A DNA stretch of 63,251 nt from Clostridium tepidiprofundi DSM 19306. Lineage in GTDB: Bacteria; Bacillota; Clostridia; Clostridiales; Clostridiaceae. Made by a program: the position numbers and the translations under genes. The stretch lies in contig NZ_LTBA01000015.1 of assembly GCF_001594005.1 (NCBI RefSeq), forward strand, positions 1 to 63,251, in the 5' to 3' direction. This document shows positions 25,141 through 33,416 of the stretch, one piece after another; the stretch's first letter is position 1; each line of letters starts with the position of its first letter. The notes under the pieces were generated by a model. It was not told the origin of the DNA. It did not search any database and saw only the letters and a list, made by a program, of their open reading frames with translations.

Positions 25141-26433
25141 TTACTTTTTTCTACGTTTTTTTATATGATTAATTTGAAGTATTCTTATTAAAACAATCAA
25201 AAGAATTATAAGTGATATAGCAATTATAAATGGCGTTTTACCAGGATTAGTGTAGTGTGACTTTGTATCATTAGTGCTATTAGAAGCTAAAACGGAAACT
25301 GAATTCTTAGAATTATTTTCTGGGCAATAATCGCATCCGCTTAAAAGCTTTAGAGTTCTTTTTTTATCTTTATATGTTATAGTAGCATCTGTGATATATT
25401 CATTTGTTTTATAAGATTTACTTAAATCTATTTCCTTATAATTAGGAAGGGGTACGTAAGTTGAATTTTTTTGCTTTACTATATAAAAATCACTACTTGC
25501 TATAAGAGGCATTGAAATATTTGAATCAGGAACATGATAGTTTGTTAATACATCTCCTTTTGCATAAAGTTTTACTAATTCATAATTATTAAAACCGTAT
25601 TCAAATAGTTTTTTACAATCATTATAAAAATGTTTTTTGCTGTCGTGAATTAATGCAACTATAAGTCTTTGATTATTTTTCATAGCACTTGCTACATATG
25701 AATGCTTAGATTGAATTGTATAACCTGTTTTAGCAGCTTCTAGATATTTATAATATGGAGCTTCATTACCATTGATGAGCCTATTTCCATTCCATAATGG
25801 ACGTACTTGTTCGCATTTATTAGTTGGTTGAATTTTATATGAAAGAGTTTTTGCAATTTTTCTATATTCAGGATGCTTCATTAATTCACGCATAATAAGT
25901 GCTAAATCATAAGCAGATGTTCTATGCTTATCATCATATAGTCCATTTGGATTAACAAAGTGTGTATTTTTGCATCCGAGCTCAGCAGCTCTTTTATTCA
26001 TCATATTAGCAAAATTTTCTACAGAACCCCCAATGTGTTCAGCAAGTGCAACAGCACAGTCGTTAGCAGATACTAGCATCAATGCATATAAAAGATCTCT
26101 TACTTTGATTTTTTCACCCTTATATATGTAAATTCGGCTTCCATCAGTTTGCTCGGCTTTTTTACTAATAGTTACAACATCATCTAGAGAACAGTTTTCT
26201 AATGTAAGAAGTGCAGTCATAGTTTTAGTTGTAGAAGCTGGAGGGTAAGGCGTATTCATATTTTTTTGATAAAGAATCTCTCCAGTAATTGCATCCATTA
26301 TTACAGCACCATCAGCTGCTGGGTTTGGTGGAGGAGAGATTGCAAATACTTTCGTATTTAAGTTAAAAATTAGAAATGATAGAATATAAAATATAGAGAA
26401 TATTTTGACAAATGTTTTATTAGTTGTTTTCAT
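25141..26433 (-). CDS. D-alanyl-D-alanine carboxypeptidase (PBP5/DacF type)
   Basis: A 430-residue exported serine carboxypeptidase trimming pentapeptides. It has a signal peptide (about 1-31), SxxK in PPASTTKTMTALLTLE, SxN in SANDCAVALAEHIGG and KTG in EAAKTGYTIQSKHS. It ends in a membrane anchor and basic tail (about 405-425, then KKRRKK). An in-frame ATG lies seven codons upstream at 26454, but AAGGGGGATACT directly precedes the ATG at 26433. It is one of few minus-strand genes in this window and is transcribed alone. Confidence 0.93.
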   Translation of the reverse strand: MKTTNKTFVKIFSIFYILSFLIFNLNTKVFAISPPPNPAADGAVIMDAITGEILYQKNMNTPYPPASTTKTMTALLTLENCSLDDVVTISKKAEQTDGSRIYIYKGEKIKVRDLLYALMLVSANDCAVALAEHIGGSVENFANMMNKRAAELGCKNTHFVNPNGLYDDKHRTSAYDLALIMRELMKHPEYRKIAKTLSYKIQPTNKCEQVRPLWNGNRLINGNEAPYYKYLEAAKTGYTIQSKHSYVASAMKNNQRLIVALIHDSKKHFYNDCKKLFEYGFNNYELVKLYAKGDVLTNYHVPDSNISMPLIASSDFYIVKQKNSTYVPLPNYKEIDLSKSYKTNEYITDATITYKDKKRTLKLLSGCDYCPENNSKNSVSVLASNSTNDTKSHYTNPGKTPFIIAISLIILLIVLIRILQINHIKKRRKK

Positions 26434-26658
26434 AGTATCCCCCTTATGTTTCAACTTTTTGTTTAATAAATATCGAATGATTAATTATTAACTGATAAAA
26501 TAAATTCAATACTTGTTGCATATTTAAGGGCTCAAAAATTCCAATTTTGTTCGCACAGTAATAAGTATACCAAAAAATTAAAAAAAGTGCGATAGAAATT
26601 TTATCAATATGGGAATAATTACTTATGTATGAATAAAATGGTCTCACGGAGGAACAAT

Positions 26659-27327
26659 ATGGATAAGAAAGGTAAAGATAAATTAATAGGTTCATTAGCT
26701 TTGCTTATTATTGCTATTATATTTTTGATTATTGGGTATTTCATTTCTAAACCAAAAGAATATGATTCTTTAGAAGATAATGATATAGAAAAGGAATGCT
26801 CACTTATATATACATCAAATGATTGTGAAAATGAAGAGAACAATGGTAGTATAGACGAGTTTGAGTGCGGTGGTAAAGGAGATTGTATTGTAGTTGATAT
26901 TAAAGGAGCTATTAAAAAACCAGGTGCTTATGAATTAAAAAAAGGAAGTAGAGTTGAGGATTTAGTGAAGATTGCGGGAGGATTTACAGAAAATGCTGAT
27001 AGGGTTGCTGTACATCTTTCAAAAAAGCTTTACGATGAGGACTATATTTATATTAAAAGAAAAGGTGAAAAAGAAAGACAAGATTTGCCTGTAAATGATA
27101 ATAAAAAACAGAATAATTCATATGTAAATAAGAATAAAATAAATATAAATTCAGCAACTTTAGAACAATTAAAAACTCTTCCAGGCATAGGAGATGTAAA
27201 GGCAAAAAGTATTATTGATTATAGAACAAAAAAGGGTGCATTTAGAACAGTAAATGACTTACTTAATGTTAAAGGAATAGGTAATAGTACACTTGACAAT
27301 TTAAAAAATTTAGTAGTGGTTAAATAG
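26659..27327 (+). CDS. comEA: Competence protein ComEA (helix-hairpin-helix DNA receptor)
   Basis: A 222-residue protein: an N-terminal transmembrane helix (about 9-27), an SLBB domain (about 80-140, VVDIKGAIKKPGAYELKKGS) and a C-terminal ComEA double HhH domain (ININSATLEQLKTLPGIGDV, KAKSIIDYR, LLNVKGIGNSTLDNLK). It binds incoming DNA outside the membrane. CGGAGGAAC precedes ATG 26659, preferred over ATG 26629. Its channel partner comEC lies separately at 36.4 kb. Confidence 0.92.
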   Translation: MDKKGKDKLIGSLALLIIAIIFLIIGYFISKPKEYDSLEDNDIEKECSLIYTSNDCENEENNGSIDEFECGGKGDCIVVDIKGAIKKPGAYELKKGSRVEDLVKIAGGFTENADRVAVHLSKKLYDEDYIYIKRKGEKERQDLPVNDNKKQNNSYVNKNKININSATLEQLKTLPGIGDVKAKSIIDYRTKKGAFRTVNDLLNVKGIGNSTLDNLKNLVVVK

Positions 27328-27403
27328 ATTTTTACTTGTTTATTAATAATAAATGGTTTAAAATTATGAATGCAATATAATTTACATAAAGGGGGTATTA
27401 ATT

Positions 27404-28432
27404 GTGAGTAAAAGACTAACTGAGTTATCAAAAACATCTGGCTGAGCAGCTAAAATAGGGCCGGAGACCCTTTCAAAAATATTATCAAAGCTTCCCAAAA
27501 TGGAAGATGAAAATTTAATTGTTGGAATTGAAACATCAGATGATGCAGCAGTATATAAATTAAATGATGAGATTGCAGCTATACAAACATTGGATTTTTT
27601 TACACCTGTTGTTGATGATCCATATACATTTGGACAAATTGCAGCAGCTAATTCATTGAGTGATATATATGCAATGGGGGGTAAACCAACAGTAGCATTA
27701 AATATAGTATGTTTTCCTAACTGCTTAGATATTAATATACTTGGAGAAATATTAAAAGGCGGAGCTGATAAAGTTAAGGAAGCAGGTGCAGTAGTTATAG
27801 GAGGACATTCTGTTGAGGATGAAGAACCTAAATATGGATTATCTGTTATGGGGCTTGTTCATCCTGATAAAGTACTTAAAAATTATGGCGCTAAAATTGG
27901 AGATGTTTTGGTACTGACTAAGCCACTTGGTACAGGAATAATCAATACTGCTATTAAGGGGCAGCTTGCATCAGAGGAGGCCTATAATAAAGCAGTAAAA
28001 ATTATGAGCACTCTCAATAAGTATGCTGGAGAAATTATTTTAAATTATGATATCAATGCTTGTACAGATATAACAGGTTTTGGTATAATGGGGCATTCTT
28101 ATGAGATGGCACACGGCTCAAATGTAACTATCAAATTAAACAAAGATAGCATACCATATATTGAAGAAGCTAGGGAATATGCAGATATGGGTTTAGTTCC
28201 TGCAGGAAGTTATAATAATAGGATGTATCTAGATGAAAAATATATTTTAAAAGATGTTCCTGAATGGTTTGAAGATATTTTGTTTGATCCTCAAACATCA
28301 GGAGGGCTTTTGATATCATGTAGCAAAGAAGAAGCTAAAAAAATGTTATTTGAATTAAATAAGCTTGAAATTAAATCTTCAATTATTGGTGAAGTAGTTC
28401 CATTTGATAGTGTACATATTGTTGTAGAGTAG
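27404..28432 (+). CDS. selD: Selenide, water dikinase SelD, selenocysteine-containing (in-frame TGA)
   Basis: This 342-residue enzyme makes selenophosphate from selenide and ATP. GTG 27404, behind GGGGGTATTA, reads [13 protein letters not shown], then TGA at 27443-27445 (Sec14), then [18 protein letters not shown] and on without a stop. Sec stands where E. coli SelD has its catalytic Cys. Downstream are [37 protein letters not shown] and [11 protein letters not shown]. Automated callers would start at ATG 27500 and lose the active site. selA, selB and selC follow, supplying the decoding machinery. Confidence 0.95.
27443..27485 (+). promoter_or_regulatory. Candidate bacterial SECIS element in selD
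   Basis: Directly after the UGA, AGGG (27457-27460) and CCCT (27468-27471) enclose the loop CCGGAGA about 17 bases downstream, the position expected for a SelB-binding bSECIS. The visible stem is short, so the exact fold needs modelling. Confidence 0.6.
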
Positions 28433-28495
28433 AAATATATTAAATGAAAATGGTTGTAATTAAAAAACATTAAAATATAGGAGTATAGTGTAATT

Positions 28496-29887
28496 ATGAA
28501 TAAAGAGCTTTTGAGAAGATTACCTAAAGTAGATGAACTTCTAAACCAAGAAAAAATTAAAAAGTATTTAAATATTACTATGCGAAATATAATAGTAGAT
28601 TCAATAAGGGAGACAATATGCAATTACAGAAATATGATTATTAAAGGTAGAATTGATGCTTTTACGAATGAAGATATTATTAATTCTGTAATAATGACTA
28701 TTGAAGAAAAGGATGAATTTAGACTAAGGAAGGTTATCAATGCTACAGGGACAGTCATCCATACTAATATGGGAAGATCGTTATTATCAAAAGGTGCAGT
28801 AGAAAGGGTTATTGATGTAGTAGAAAATTATAATAACCTAGAATATGATATAAATAAGGGTAAAAGAGGATTAAGATATTCACATATTGAAGAAATTATT
28901 ACTAAGATTACTGGTGCTGAAGCAGCTATGGTTGTTAATAATAATGCTTCTGCGGTTATGTTAGTATTAAGCACACTATGTTATGAAAAAGAAGCCATAG
29001 TGTCAAGAGGACAGCTTGTCGAAATAGGAGGCTCATTTAGAGTACCGGAGGTAATGAAATTAAGTGGTGCAAAACTTGTTGAGGTAGGGACAACAAATAG
29101 GACTCATTTGTTTGATTATGAAAATAATATTAGTGAGGATACAGGAGTTCTATTAAAAGTTCATACATCTAACTATAAAATATTAGGTTTTACTGAAGAG
29201 GTACCTTTAGATGAACTTGTCGAACTAGGCAAAGAACATAACATACCTGTTATAGAAGATATTGGGAGTGGAGTTCTTGTTGATTTTTCAAAATATGGTT
29301 TTGCATATGAACCGACAGTTCAAGAAAGTATAAAAAAAGGTGTAGATGTGGTAACTTTTAGCGGAGATAAAATGCTTGGTGGTCCACAGGCTGGAATTAT
29401 AGTTGGAAAGAAAAAATATATTGACAAAATGAAAAAAAATCAATTAACTAGAGCACTTAGAATCGATAAGATGACTCTTGCAGCATTAGAAGGAACTCTT
29501 AAATATTATTTAGATGAAGAGGAAGCAATTAAAAATATTCCTACATTAAGCATGATATTAGCAGATAAAGACGATATTATGAAAAAAGCACAAAAGCTCA
29601 AGGAAATGTTAGAAAAAAGTTTAAGGAACTATGATTTCAATATTAGTGCTGATTTTTCTATGGTTGGTGGTGGTTCTATGCCAACTGAAAAAGTAGATAC
29701 ATATGTAATTAGAATAAAGAGTAAGAAAATAGCAACTGAGAAATTAGAGTATTTACTAAGAATGAATAAAATTCCTATTATTGTTAGGGTGTGTAATGAT
29801 GAAATAATATTGGACTTAAGGACGATTTTTGAGAAAGACTTTAACACTATTCTTGATGCTTTTCAGAATGCAGAGAGCAAATTATAG
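28496..29887 (+). CDS. selA: L-seryl-tRNA(Sec) selenium transferase
   Basis: A 463-residue PLP enzyme converting Ser-tRNA(Sec) to Sec-tRNA(Sec) with selenophosphate from SelD. It has [11 protein letters not shown] at the N-terminus, [18 protein letters not shown], and the PLP lysine K292 in [18 protein letters not shown]. Length is normal for SelA. selB begins 12 bases after its stop. Confidence 0.97.
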   Translation: MNKELLRRLPKVDELLNQEKIKKYLNITMRNIIVDSIRETICNYRNMIIKGRIDAFTNEDIINSVIMTIEEKDEFRLRKVINATGTVIHTNMGRSLLSKGAVERVIDVVENYNNLEYDINKGKRGLRYSHIEEIITKITGAEAAMVVNNNASAVMLVLSTLCYEKEAIVSRGQLVEIGGSFRVPEVMKLSGAKLVEVGTTNRTHLFDYENNISEDTGVLLKVHTSNYKILGFTEEVPLDELVELGKEHNIPVIEDIGSGVLVDFSKYGFAYEPTVQESIKKGVDVVTFSGDKMLGGPQAGIIVGKKKYIDKMKKNQLTRALRIDKMTLAALEGTLKYYLDEEEAIKNIPTLSMILADKDDIMKKAQKLKEMLEKSLRNYDFNISADFSMVGGGSMPTEKVDTYVIRIKSKKIATEKLEYLLRMNKIPIIVRVCNDEIILDLRTIFEKDFNTILDAFQNAESKL

Positions 29888-29899
29888 GAGGTAGTGTGT

Positions 29900-31807
29900 A
29901 TGAAGAATGTAATAATAGGTACAGCAGGGCATATAGATCATGGTAAGACAACTCTTATAAAAGCATTAACTGGAAGAGAGACTGATACTTTAAAAGAGGA
30001 AAAGAAACGAGGAATATCAATAAATTTAGGATTTACATATTTTGATTTGCCTTCTGGGAAAAGAGCAGGAATAATTGATGTTCCAGGTCATGAAAAGTTT
30101 ATTAAAAATATGCTTGCTGGTGTTAGTGGTGTAGATGCTGTACTTTTAGTTATTGCAGCAGATGAAGGTATAATGCCTCAGACTAGAGAACACTTGGAAA
30201 TACTTCAATTATTGGATGTTAAGAAAGGAATTATTGTTTTAACAAAAGCTGATATGGTTGATGATGAATGGCTTAGTTTGGTTAAAGAAGACATTGTAGA
30301 AGAACTTAAAGGTACATTCTTAGAAAAAGCACCTATTCACTCAGTTTCATCAGTGACATGTCAAGGAATAAAAGAGCTTATTCATGAGATAGATAATATT
30401 ACTGAAGAAATAGAAGCAAAGGATACGGGGGGACATTTTAGACTTCCTGTAGATAGGGCATTTTCAGTAAGTGGATTTGGAACAGTAGTTACTGGGACTA
30501 TTATCAGTGGACAAGTAAAACTGGGTGATAATGTTGAAGTTTATCCTAAAAAGATTATTACAAAAGTTAGAGGAATTCAAGTTCATGGAAAATCAGCAGA
30601 TATAGGGTTTGCAGGACAAAGATGTGCACTCAATCTTTCAAATGTCAAGGTGAATGACATAGGAAGGGGAGATGTGGTTGCAGCTGAGGAACTAATGGAG
30701 CCTTCTATGATGATTGATTGTAAACTTTATTATCTTAAGGGTATGAAAAAGCCACTTGTTAATAGGCAGAGGGTTAGGCTTTATCATGGAACAAATGAAA
30801 TACTTTGTAGAGTTGTTTTGTTAGATAAAGAGGAGATAGAGCCAGGAGAGAGTGGATATGTTCAGTTCAGGTTAGAATCACCATTAACAGCACAGAGAAA
30901 TGATAGATATGTTATAAGAAGCTATTCTCCTATGATCACAATAGGAGGGGGCAGTATTATAGAACCAGTTGCAAAAAAGGCTAAAAGATTTGATGAGGAG
31001 TATATTGAAGAGATTAAATTGAAAGAAAGTGGAACAACAGCGGGTATTTTGGATAATGTAATTAAAAAGTTAAGTCATGAGTTTCCGGATAAAATGCTTA
31101 TAATAAAATCATTAGGGAAAAATGAGGAGAATATAGAAGAAAAGCTAGAAAAACTTGTTGAGGAAAATAAAATAATTTGTTTATCATCTATGAATAAGAG
31201 CATATATATTCACAAAGAGTTTCTGGAAGATAAGCTAGAAGAAATAAAGAAATTATTGGCAAACTATCATAAAGAATTTCCTCTTAGAGTGGGTATGTCA
31301 AAGGAAGAAATAAAGAATAGAATTTTTGGTAAGAGCATAAAACAAAAAGTTTATGATGAAATTTTAGAAATATTTCAGTATAAAAAAGAGATTAATGTTT
31401 ATGACAAATTTATTGCTTTATATGACTTTAACATAAAACTAGATGAAATCCAAAGTAAAATGAAAGAAAATATTATTAATATATATGATAAAGCAAAATT
31501 TTCTCCACCTAAATTTTCAGATTTGCTTAATTGCGAAAGTGACAAAAATAACTTTAAAATGGTTTATGAAATGCTTATAGAAAGTGAAGTTTTAATTAAA
31601 ACTAGTGAAGATTGTGTATTTTTGAAAAAACATTACAATAATGCAATAGATATTGTTGTTGATTATATTAAGCAAAATGGCAGTCTTACCACTTCAGTAG
31701 CAAGGGAGATTTTGAATACCAACAGAAAGTTTGCAGTTTCATTGCTTGAGAACTTTGATAATTTAAAGATAACTAAAAGAGTAGGGAATGAAAGAGTACT
31801 TTTTTAG
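29900..31807 (+). CDS. selB: Selenocysteine-specific translation elongation factor SelB
   Basis: A 635-residue factor with an EF-Tu-like GTPase (GTAGHIDHGKTTLIKALTGR, DVPGHEKFIKNMLAG, TKAD), then beta-barrel domains, and C-terminal winged helices (about 390-635) that bind the SECIS loop. It delivers Sec-tRNA to UGA codons. AGGAGG at 29886-29891 suits ATG 29900 better than GTG 29894. It ends just before repetitive DNA and selC. Confidence 0.97.
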   Translation: MKNVIIGTAGHIDHGKTTLIKALTGRETDTLKEEKKRGISINLGFTYFDLPSGKRAGIIDVPGHEKFIKNMLAGVSGVDAVLLVIAADEGIMPQTREHLEILQLLDVKKGIIVLTKADMVDDEWLSLVKEDIVEELKGTFLEKAPIHSVSSVTCQGIKELIHEIDNITEEIEAKDTGGHFRLPVDRAFSVSGFGTVVTGTIISGQVKLGDNVEVYPKKIITKVRGIQVHGKSADIGFAGQRCALNLSNVKVNDIGRGDVVAAEELMEPSMMIDCKLYYLKGMKKPLVNRQRVRLYHGTNEILCRVVLLDKEEIEPGESGYVQFRLESPLTAQRNDRYVIRSYSPMITIGGGSIIEPVAKKAKRFDEEYIEEIKLKESGTTAGILDNVIKKLSHEFPDKMLIIKSLGKNEENIEEKLEKLVEENKIICLSSMNKSIYIHKEFLEDKLEEIKKLLANYHKEFPLRVGMSKEEIKNRIFGKSIKQKVYDEILEIFQYKKEINVYDKFIALYDFNIKLDEIQSKMKENIINIYDKAKFSPPKFSDLLNCESDKNNFKMVYEMLIESEVLIKTSEDCVFLKKHYNNAIDIVVDYIKQNGSLTTSVAREILNTNRKFAVSLLENFDNLKITKRVGNERVLF

Positions 31808-31883
31808 AGAATAGAGAAGGATAAATAGAGAATAGTGAACGATAAATAGAGAATAGTGAATGGTGAATAGAGAATAGTAAAGG
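31806..31883 (+). repeat. 21-bp tandem repeat built of three heptads
   Basis: Three 21-bp units (31806-31826, 31827-31847, 31848-31868) plus a partial one. Each reads as three 7-mers of the type AGAGAAT, AGTGAAC, GATAAAT. It starts at the end of selB (overlapping its last codon and stop), before the selC promoter. Confidence 0.85.
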
Positions 31884-31955
31884 TTGAAGTTGCGGATCAA
31901 TTTTTTTAGAAGGCTATATAATGATAAAATTGTCGTTATAAGTCGAAAAAAAGTG

Positions 31956-31984
31956 TTGCATATATTTTTATTATGTGCTATAAT
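31956..31984 (+). promoter_or_regulatory. Strong sigma-A promoter of selC
   Basis: TTGCAT (31956-31961), a 17-base spacer and TATAAT (31979-31984), about 30 bases before the tRNA. Confidence 0.8.
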
Positions 31985-32014
31985 TTATCTCGTTTCAGGG
32001 AGAAAATATAGCAT

Positions 32015-32111
32015 GGGGGTAGATAGGTGCTGGTGTGCCTACCGGTCTTCAAAACCGTGTTGCGGCGTTAGTAGCGTCGTGGGTGAGTTCGATTCTCACA
32101 TACTCCCGCCA
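32015..32111 (+). tRNA. selC: tRNA-Sec (anticodon TCA)
   Basis: A 97-base tRNA. The anticodon loop CTTCAAA, with TCA at 32049-32051, closes on CGGT/ACCG. The D arm is extended (TAGGTG...TGCCTA), the variable arm is long (around 32060-32080, GCGGCG with CGTCGT-type pairing) and the T arm is GTGAG TTCGATT CTCAC. The acceptor stem GGGGGTA pairs with TACTCCC, including one G-T wobble. Discriminator G and CCA are encoded. The eighth acceptor position appears as a G-A mismatch. Selenocysteine identity is clear from the anticodon, the long extra arm and the sel genes upstream. Confidence 0.95.
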
Positions 32112-32122
32112 GTAGGGTAGAT

Positions 32123-32164
32123 AAAAGGGCTAAGCTGCTTTGTTAATTCGGCTTAGCCCTTTTG
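32123..32164 (+). terminator. Terminator of selC
   Basis: AAAGGGCTAAGC pairs with GCTTAGCCCTTT, then T residues. Confidence 0.9.
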
Positions 32165-32195
32165 TCATTTATGTATCACATATGAAATATTCATA

Positions 32196-32291
32196 GAAAT
32201 ACTGGTAAGAAAACTACATTTGTTTATATCGGTGATGGTAGACATGCATAAAAGCATATAGAATTTCTTGAAACACATTTTGAAAAATAAT
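32196..32291 (+). pseudogene. Possible short coding relic after selC
   Basis: One frame reads NTGKKTTFVYIGDGRHA, stop, then KHIEFLETHFEK, stop. The composition looks protein-like and the two pieces join in the same frame across one stop. There is no start or ribosome binding site, and I cannot name the family. It may be chance. Confidence 0.2.
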
Positions 32292-32364
32292 TTAGTAATA
32301 GTTTTTAGTGTTTTTGCACATCCTATAGATTGCAAAGGTAAAAAATGTGTAAAGGAGATTCGAT

Positions 32365-32604
32365 ATGAGTAATAAACCATTTATGACAGTACTAAATGCC
32401 AAAGGCGAAAGAGTGGAATTAGAGTTAGTCGATACTATTAATCTAAAAAATAATAAATACGTTATTGTATCACAAATCAACTCAGATGATGCGTATGCAT
32501 ACAGAGTTGTTGAAAAAAACGGTGAAAAAGAATATGTTTCAATTGGAAGTGGAAGCGAATTTCATAGTGTATTAGAGGAATATAATAAAAGAAATAAACA
32601 TTAA
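32365..32604 (+). CDS. DUF1292 family protein
   Basis: A 79-residue cytosolic protein of the DUF1292 type (MTVLNAKGERVELELVDTI, KYVIVSQ, AYAYRVVEKNGEKEYVSIGS). The family is widespread in Firmicutes, often near yrrK/yqgF or small regulatory genes, and its function is unknown. AAAGGAGATTCG precedes the ATG. A bidirectional terminator follows. Confidence 0.8.
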   Translation: MSNKPFMTVLNAKGERVELELVDTINLKNNKYVIVSQINSDDAYAYRVVEKNGEKEYVSIGSGSEFHSVLEEYNKRNKH

Positions 32605-32641
32605 ATAAAGTGAGGGAAGTTACTATCCCTCACTTTATTTA
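32603..32641. terminator. Bidirectional terminator
   Basis: AAATAAAGTGAGGGA pairs with TCCCTCACTTTATTT. It serves DUF1292 on the plus strand and the small basic protein gene on the minus strand. Confidence 0.85.
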
Positions 32642-32805
32642 GATTTGTTATTTTTTGTTTTGTAACTAGGAGGATTTATTCTGTTTACCATACCAGCTTG
32701 AGCCATTTGATAGCTTTGAGATGATGGATCCATTCTTTGAGCTCGGCTGTCATTGTTCTTTTTCGTAGCTTTTTTAGGAGCTTTAGGTGCTTTGCCATTA
32801 TTCAT
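32635..32805 (-). CDS. Small basic hypothetical protein (56 aa)
   Basis: It reads MNNGKAPKAPKKATKKNNDS and then RAQRMDPSSQSYQMAQAGM, ending in a lysine/asparagine-rich tail. It is highly basic with no hydrophobic segment. AAAGGAGAT precedes ATG 32805, so the longer frame from 32835 is not used. The size and charge recall small acid-soluble or other nucleic-acid-binding spore proteins, but I recognise no family. Confidence 0.6.
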   Translation of the reverse strand: MNNGKAPKAPKKATKKNNDSRAQRMDPSSQSYQMAQAGMVNRINPPSYKTKNNKSK

Positions 32806-32851
32806 AAAAATATCTCCTTTCAAGTAGTTTATCAATATTGAAAAATTTTCT

Positions 32852-32900
32852 ATTTTATAGGTGGAATATAGAAGCTTTGTTCTAGTAAAATGAACTAATT
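32852..32900 (+). repeat. Dispersed palindromic repeat, copy A (degenerate)
   Basis: TATAGGTGGAATATAGAAGC, then TTTGTTCTAGTAAAATGAACT, aligns with copies B-D (40687, 46673, 50655). It contains the shared core TATA(A/G)GTGG...GAAG...AGNAAAAN-GA. Confidence 0.55.
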
Positions 32901-32992
32901 AGAATAACATCATTAGTAGTATTAGTAGTTGACAGATAATTATTCTTTTTTCACGTAAAGTAAAGTTGTCAAAAAAGTGGCTAAACTTTTTG

Positions 32993-33021
32993 TTGACTAT
33001 TTATGAATAAAATGTTATAAT
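32993..33021 (+). promoter_or_regulatory. Strong sigma-A promoter of the zinc-ribbon gene
   Basis: TTGACT (32993-32998), a 17-base spacer and TATAAT (33016-33021). The transcript would have a leader of roughly 85 bases. Confidence 0.8.
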
Positions 33022-33038
33022 CGATAAGTAATAGAAAT

Positions 33039-33104
33039 TTTAACATACAGACTGTACTCCTTCTTGGAATATAGATCGTTGTGTTAAATGTCCTGAGAAG
33101 GAGG
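33039..33104 (+). promoter_or_regulatory. Candidate structured leader masking the ribosome binding site
   Basis: TTTAACA (33039-33045) can pair with TGTTAAA (33082-33088). CTCCTTCT (33057-33064) can pair with AGAAGGAG (33096-33103), which is the ribosome binding site itself. The helices interleave, so they are either a pseudoknot or two alternative folds. Confidence 0.4.
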
Positions 33105-33112
33105 TGGAAATA

Positions 33113-33277
33113 ATGGCAGATAAAACTCTTGTTTGTCAAGATTGCGGAAAAGAATTTGTTTTCACAGAAGGCGAGCAACAATTTTACAAGGAAAAAGGTT
33201 TCGAAAATGAACCAAAAAGATGTCCAGATTGTAGAAAAGCTAGAAAACAGAGAAGAAACAGATACAATGATAGATAA
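33113..33277 (+). CDS. Small zinc-ribbon protein (54 aa)
   Basis: It reads MADKTLVCQDCGKEFVFTEG, EQQFYKEKGFENEPKRCPDC and a basic tail RKARKQRRNRYNDR. The two CxxC pairs (C8/C11 and C37/C40) form a treble-clef-like zinc ribbon of the family called probable zinc-ribbon domain (zf-trcl). It is probably an RNA- or ribosome-associated protein. GAAGGAGGTGG precedes the ATG. It has its own promoter, structured leader and terminator. Confidence 0.88.
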   Translation: MADKTLVCQDCGKEFVFTEGEQQFYKEKGFENEPKRCPDCRKARKQRRNRYNDR

Positions 33278-33288
33278 TTGTATAGTAT

Positions 33289-33325
33289 GAGCTGCTGAAA
33301 GATTTAGCAGCTCTTTATTTTTTTG
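33289..33325 (+). terminator. Terminator of the zinc-ribbon gene
   Basis: GAGCTGCT pairs with AGCAGCTC, followed by a T-rich tract. Confidence 0.88.
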
Positions 33326-33416
33326 TTTATAAAAATATAAATCTTTCCTTAAGGTAATTACAGTGAAATACGAATATAAGAGTATGACGATATTTTGATG
33401 AGAAGGTTGTGTTTTT

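Noticed and set aside
26444-26843. Minus-strand frames between the carboxypeptidase and comEA genes
   Set aside because: No ribosome binding sites; one is antisense to comEA. The space is best read as a divergent promoter region.
27500-28432. SelD as a 310-residue protein starting at ATG 27500
   Set aside because: This start has no ribosome binding site and drops the conserved N-terminal active site; reading TGA 27443 as Sec restores it.
31884-32120. 78-codon plus-strand frame across the selC promoter and tRNA
   Set aside because: It covers a clear promoter and tRNA-Sec and has no ribosome binding site or protein similarity.
32981-33181. Minus-strand 66-codon frame over the zinc-ribbon promoter
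   Set aside because: Overlaps a strong promoter and a clear zinc-ribbon gene on the other strand.
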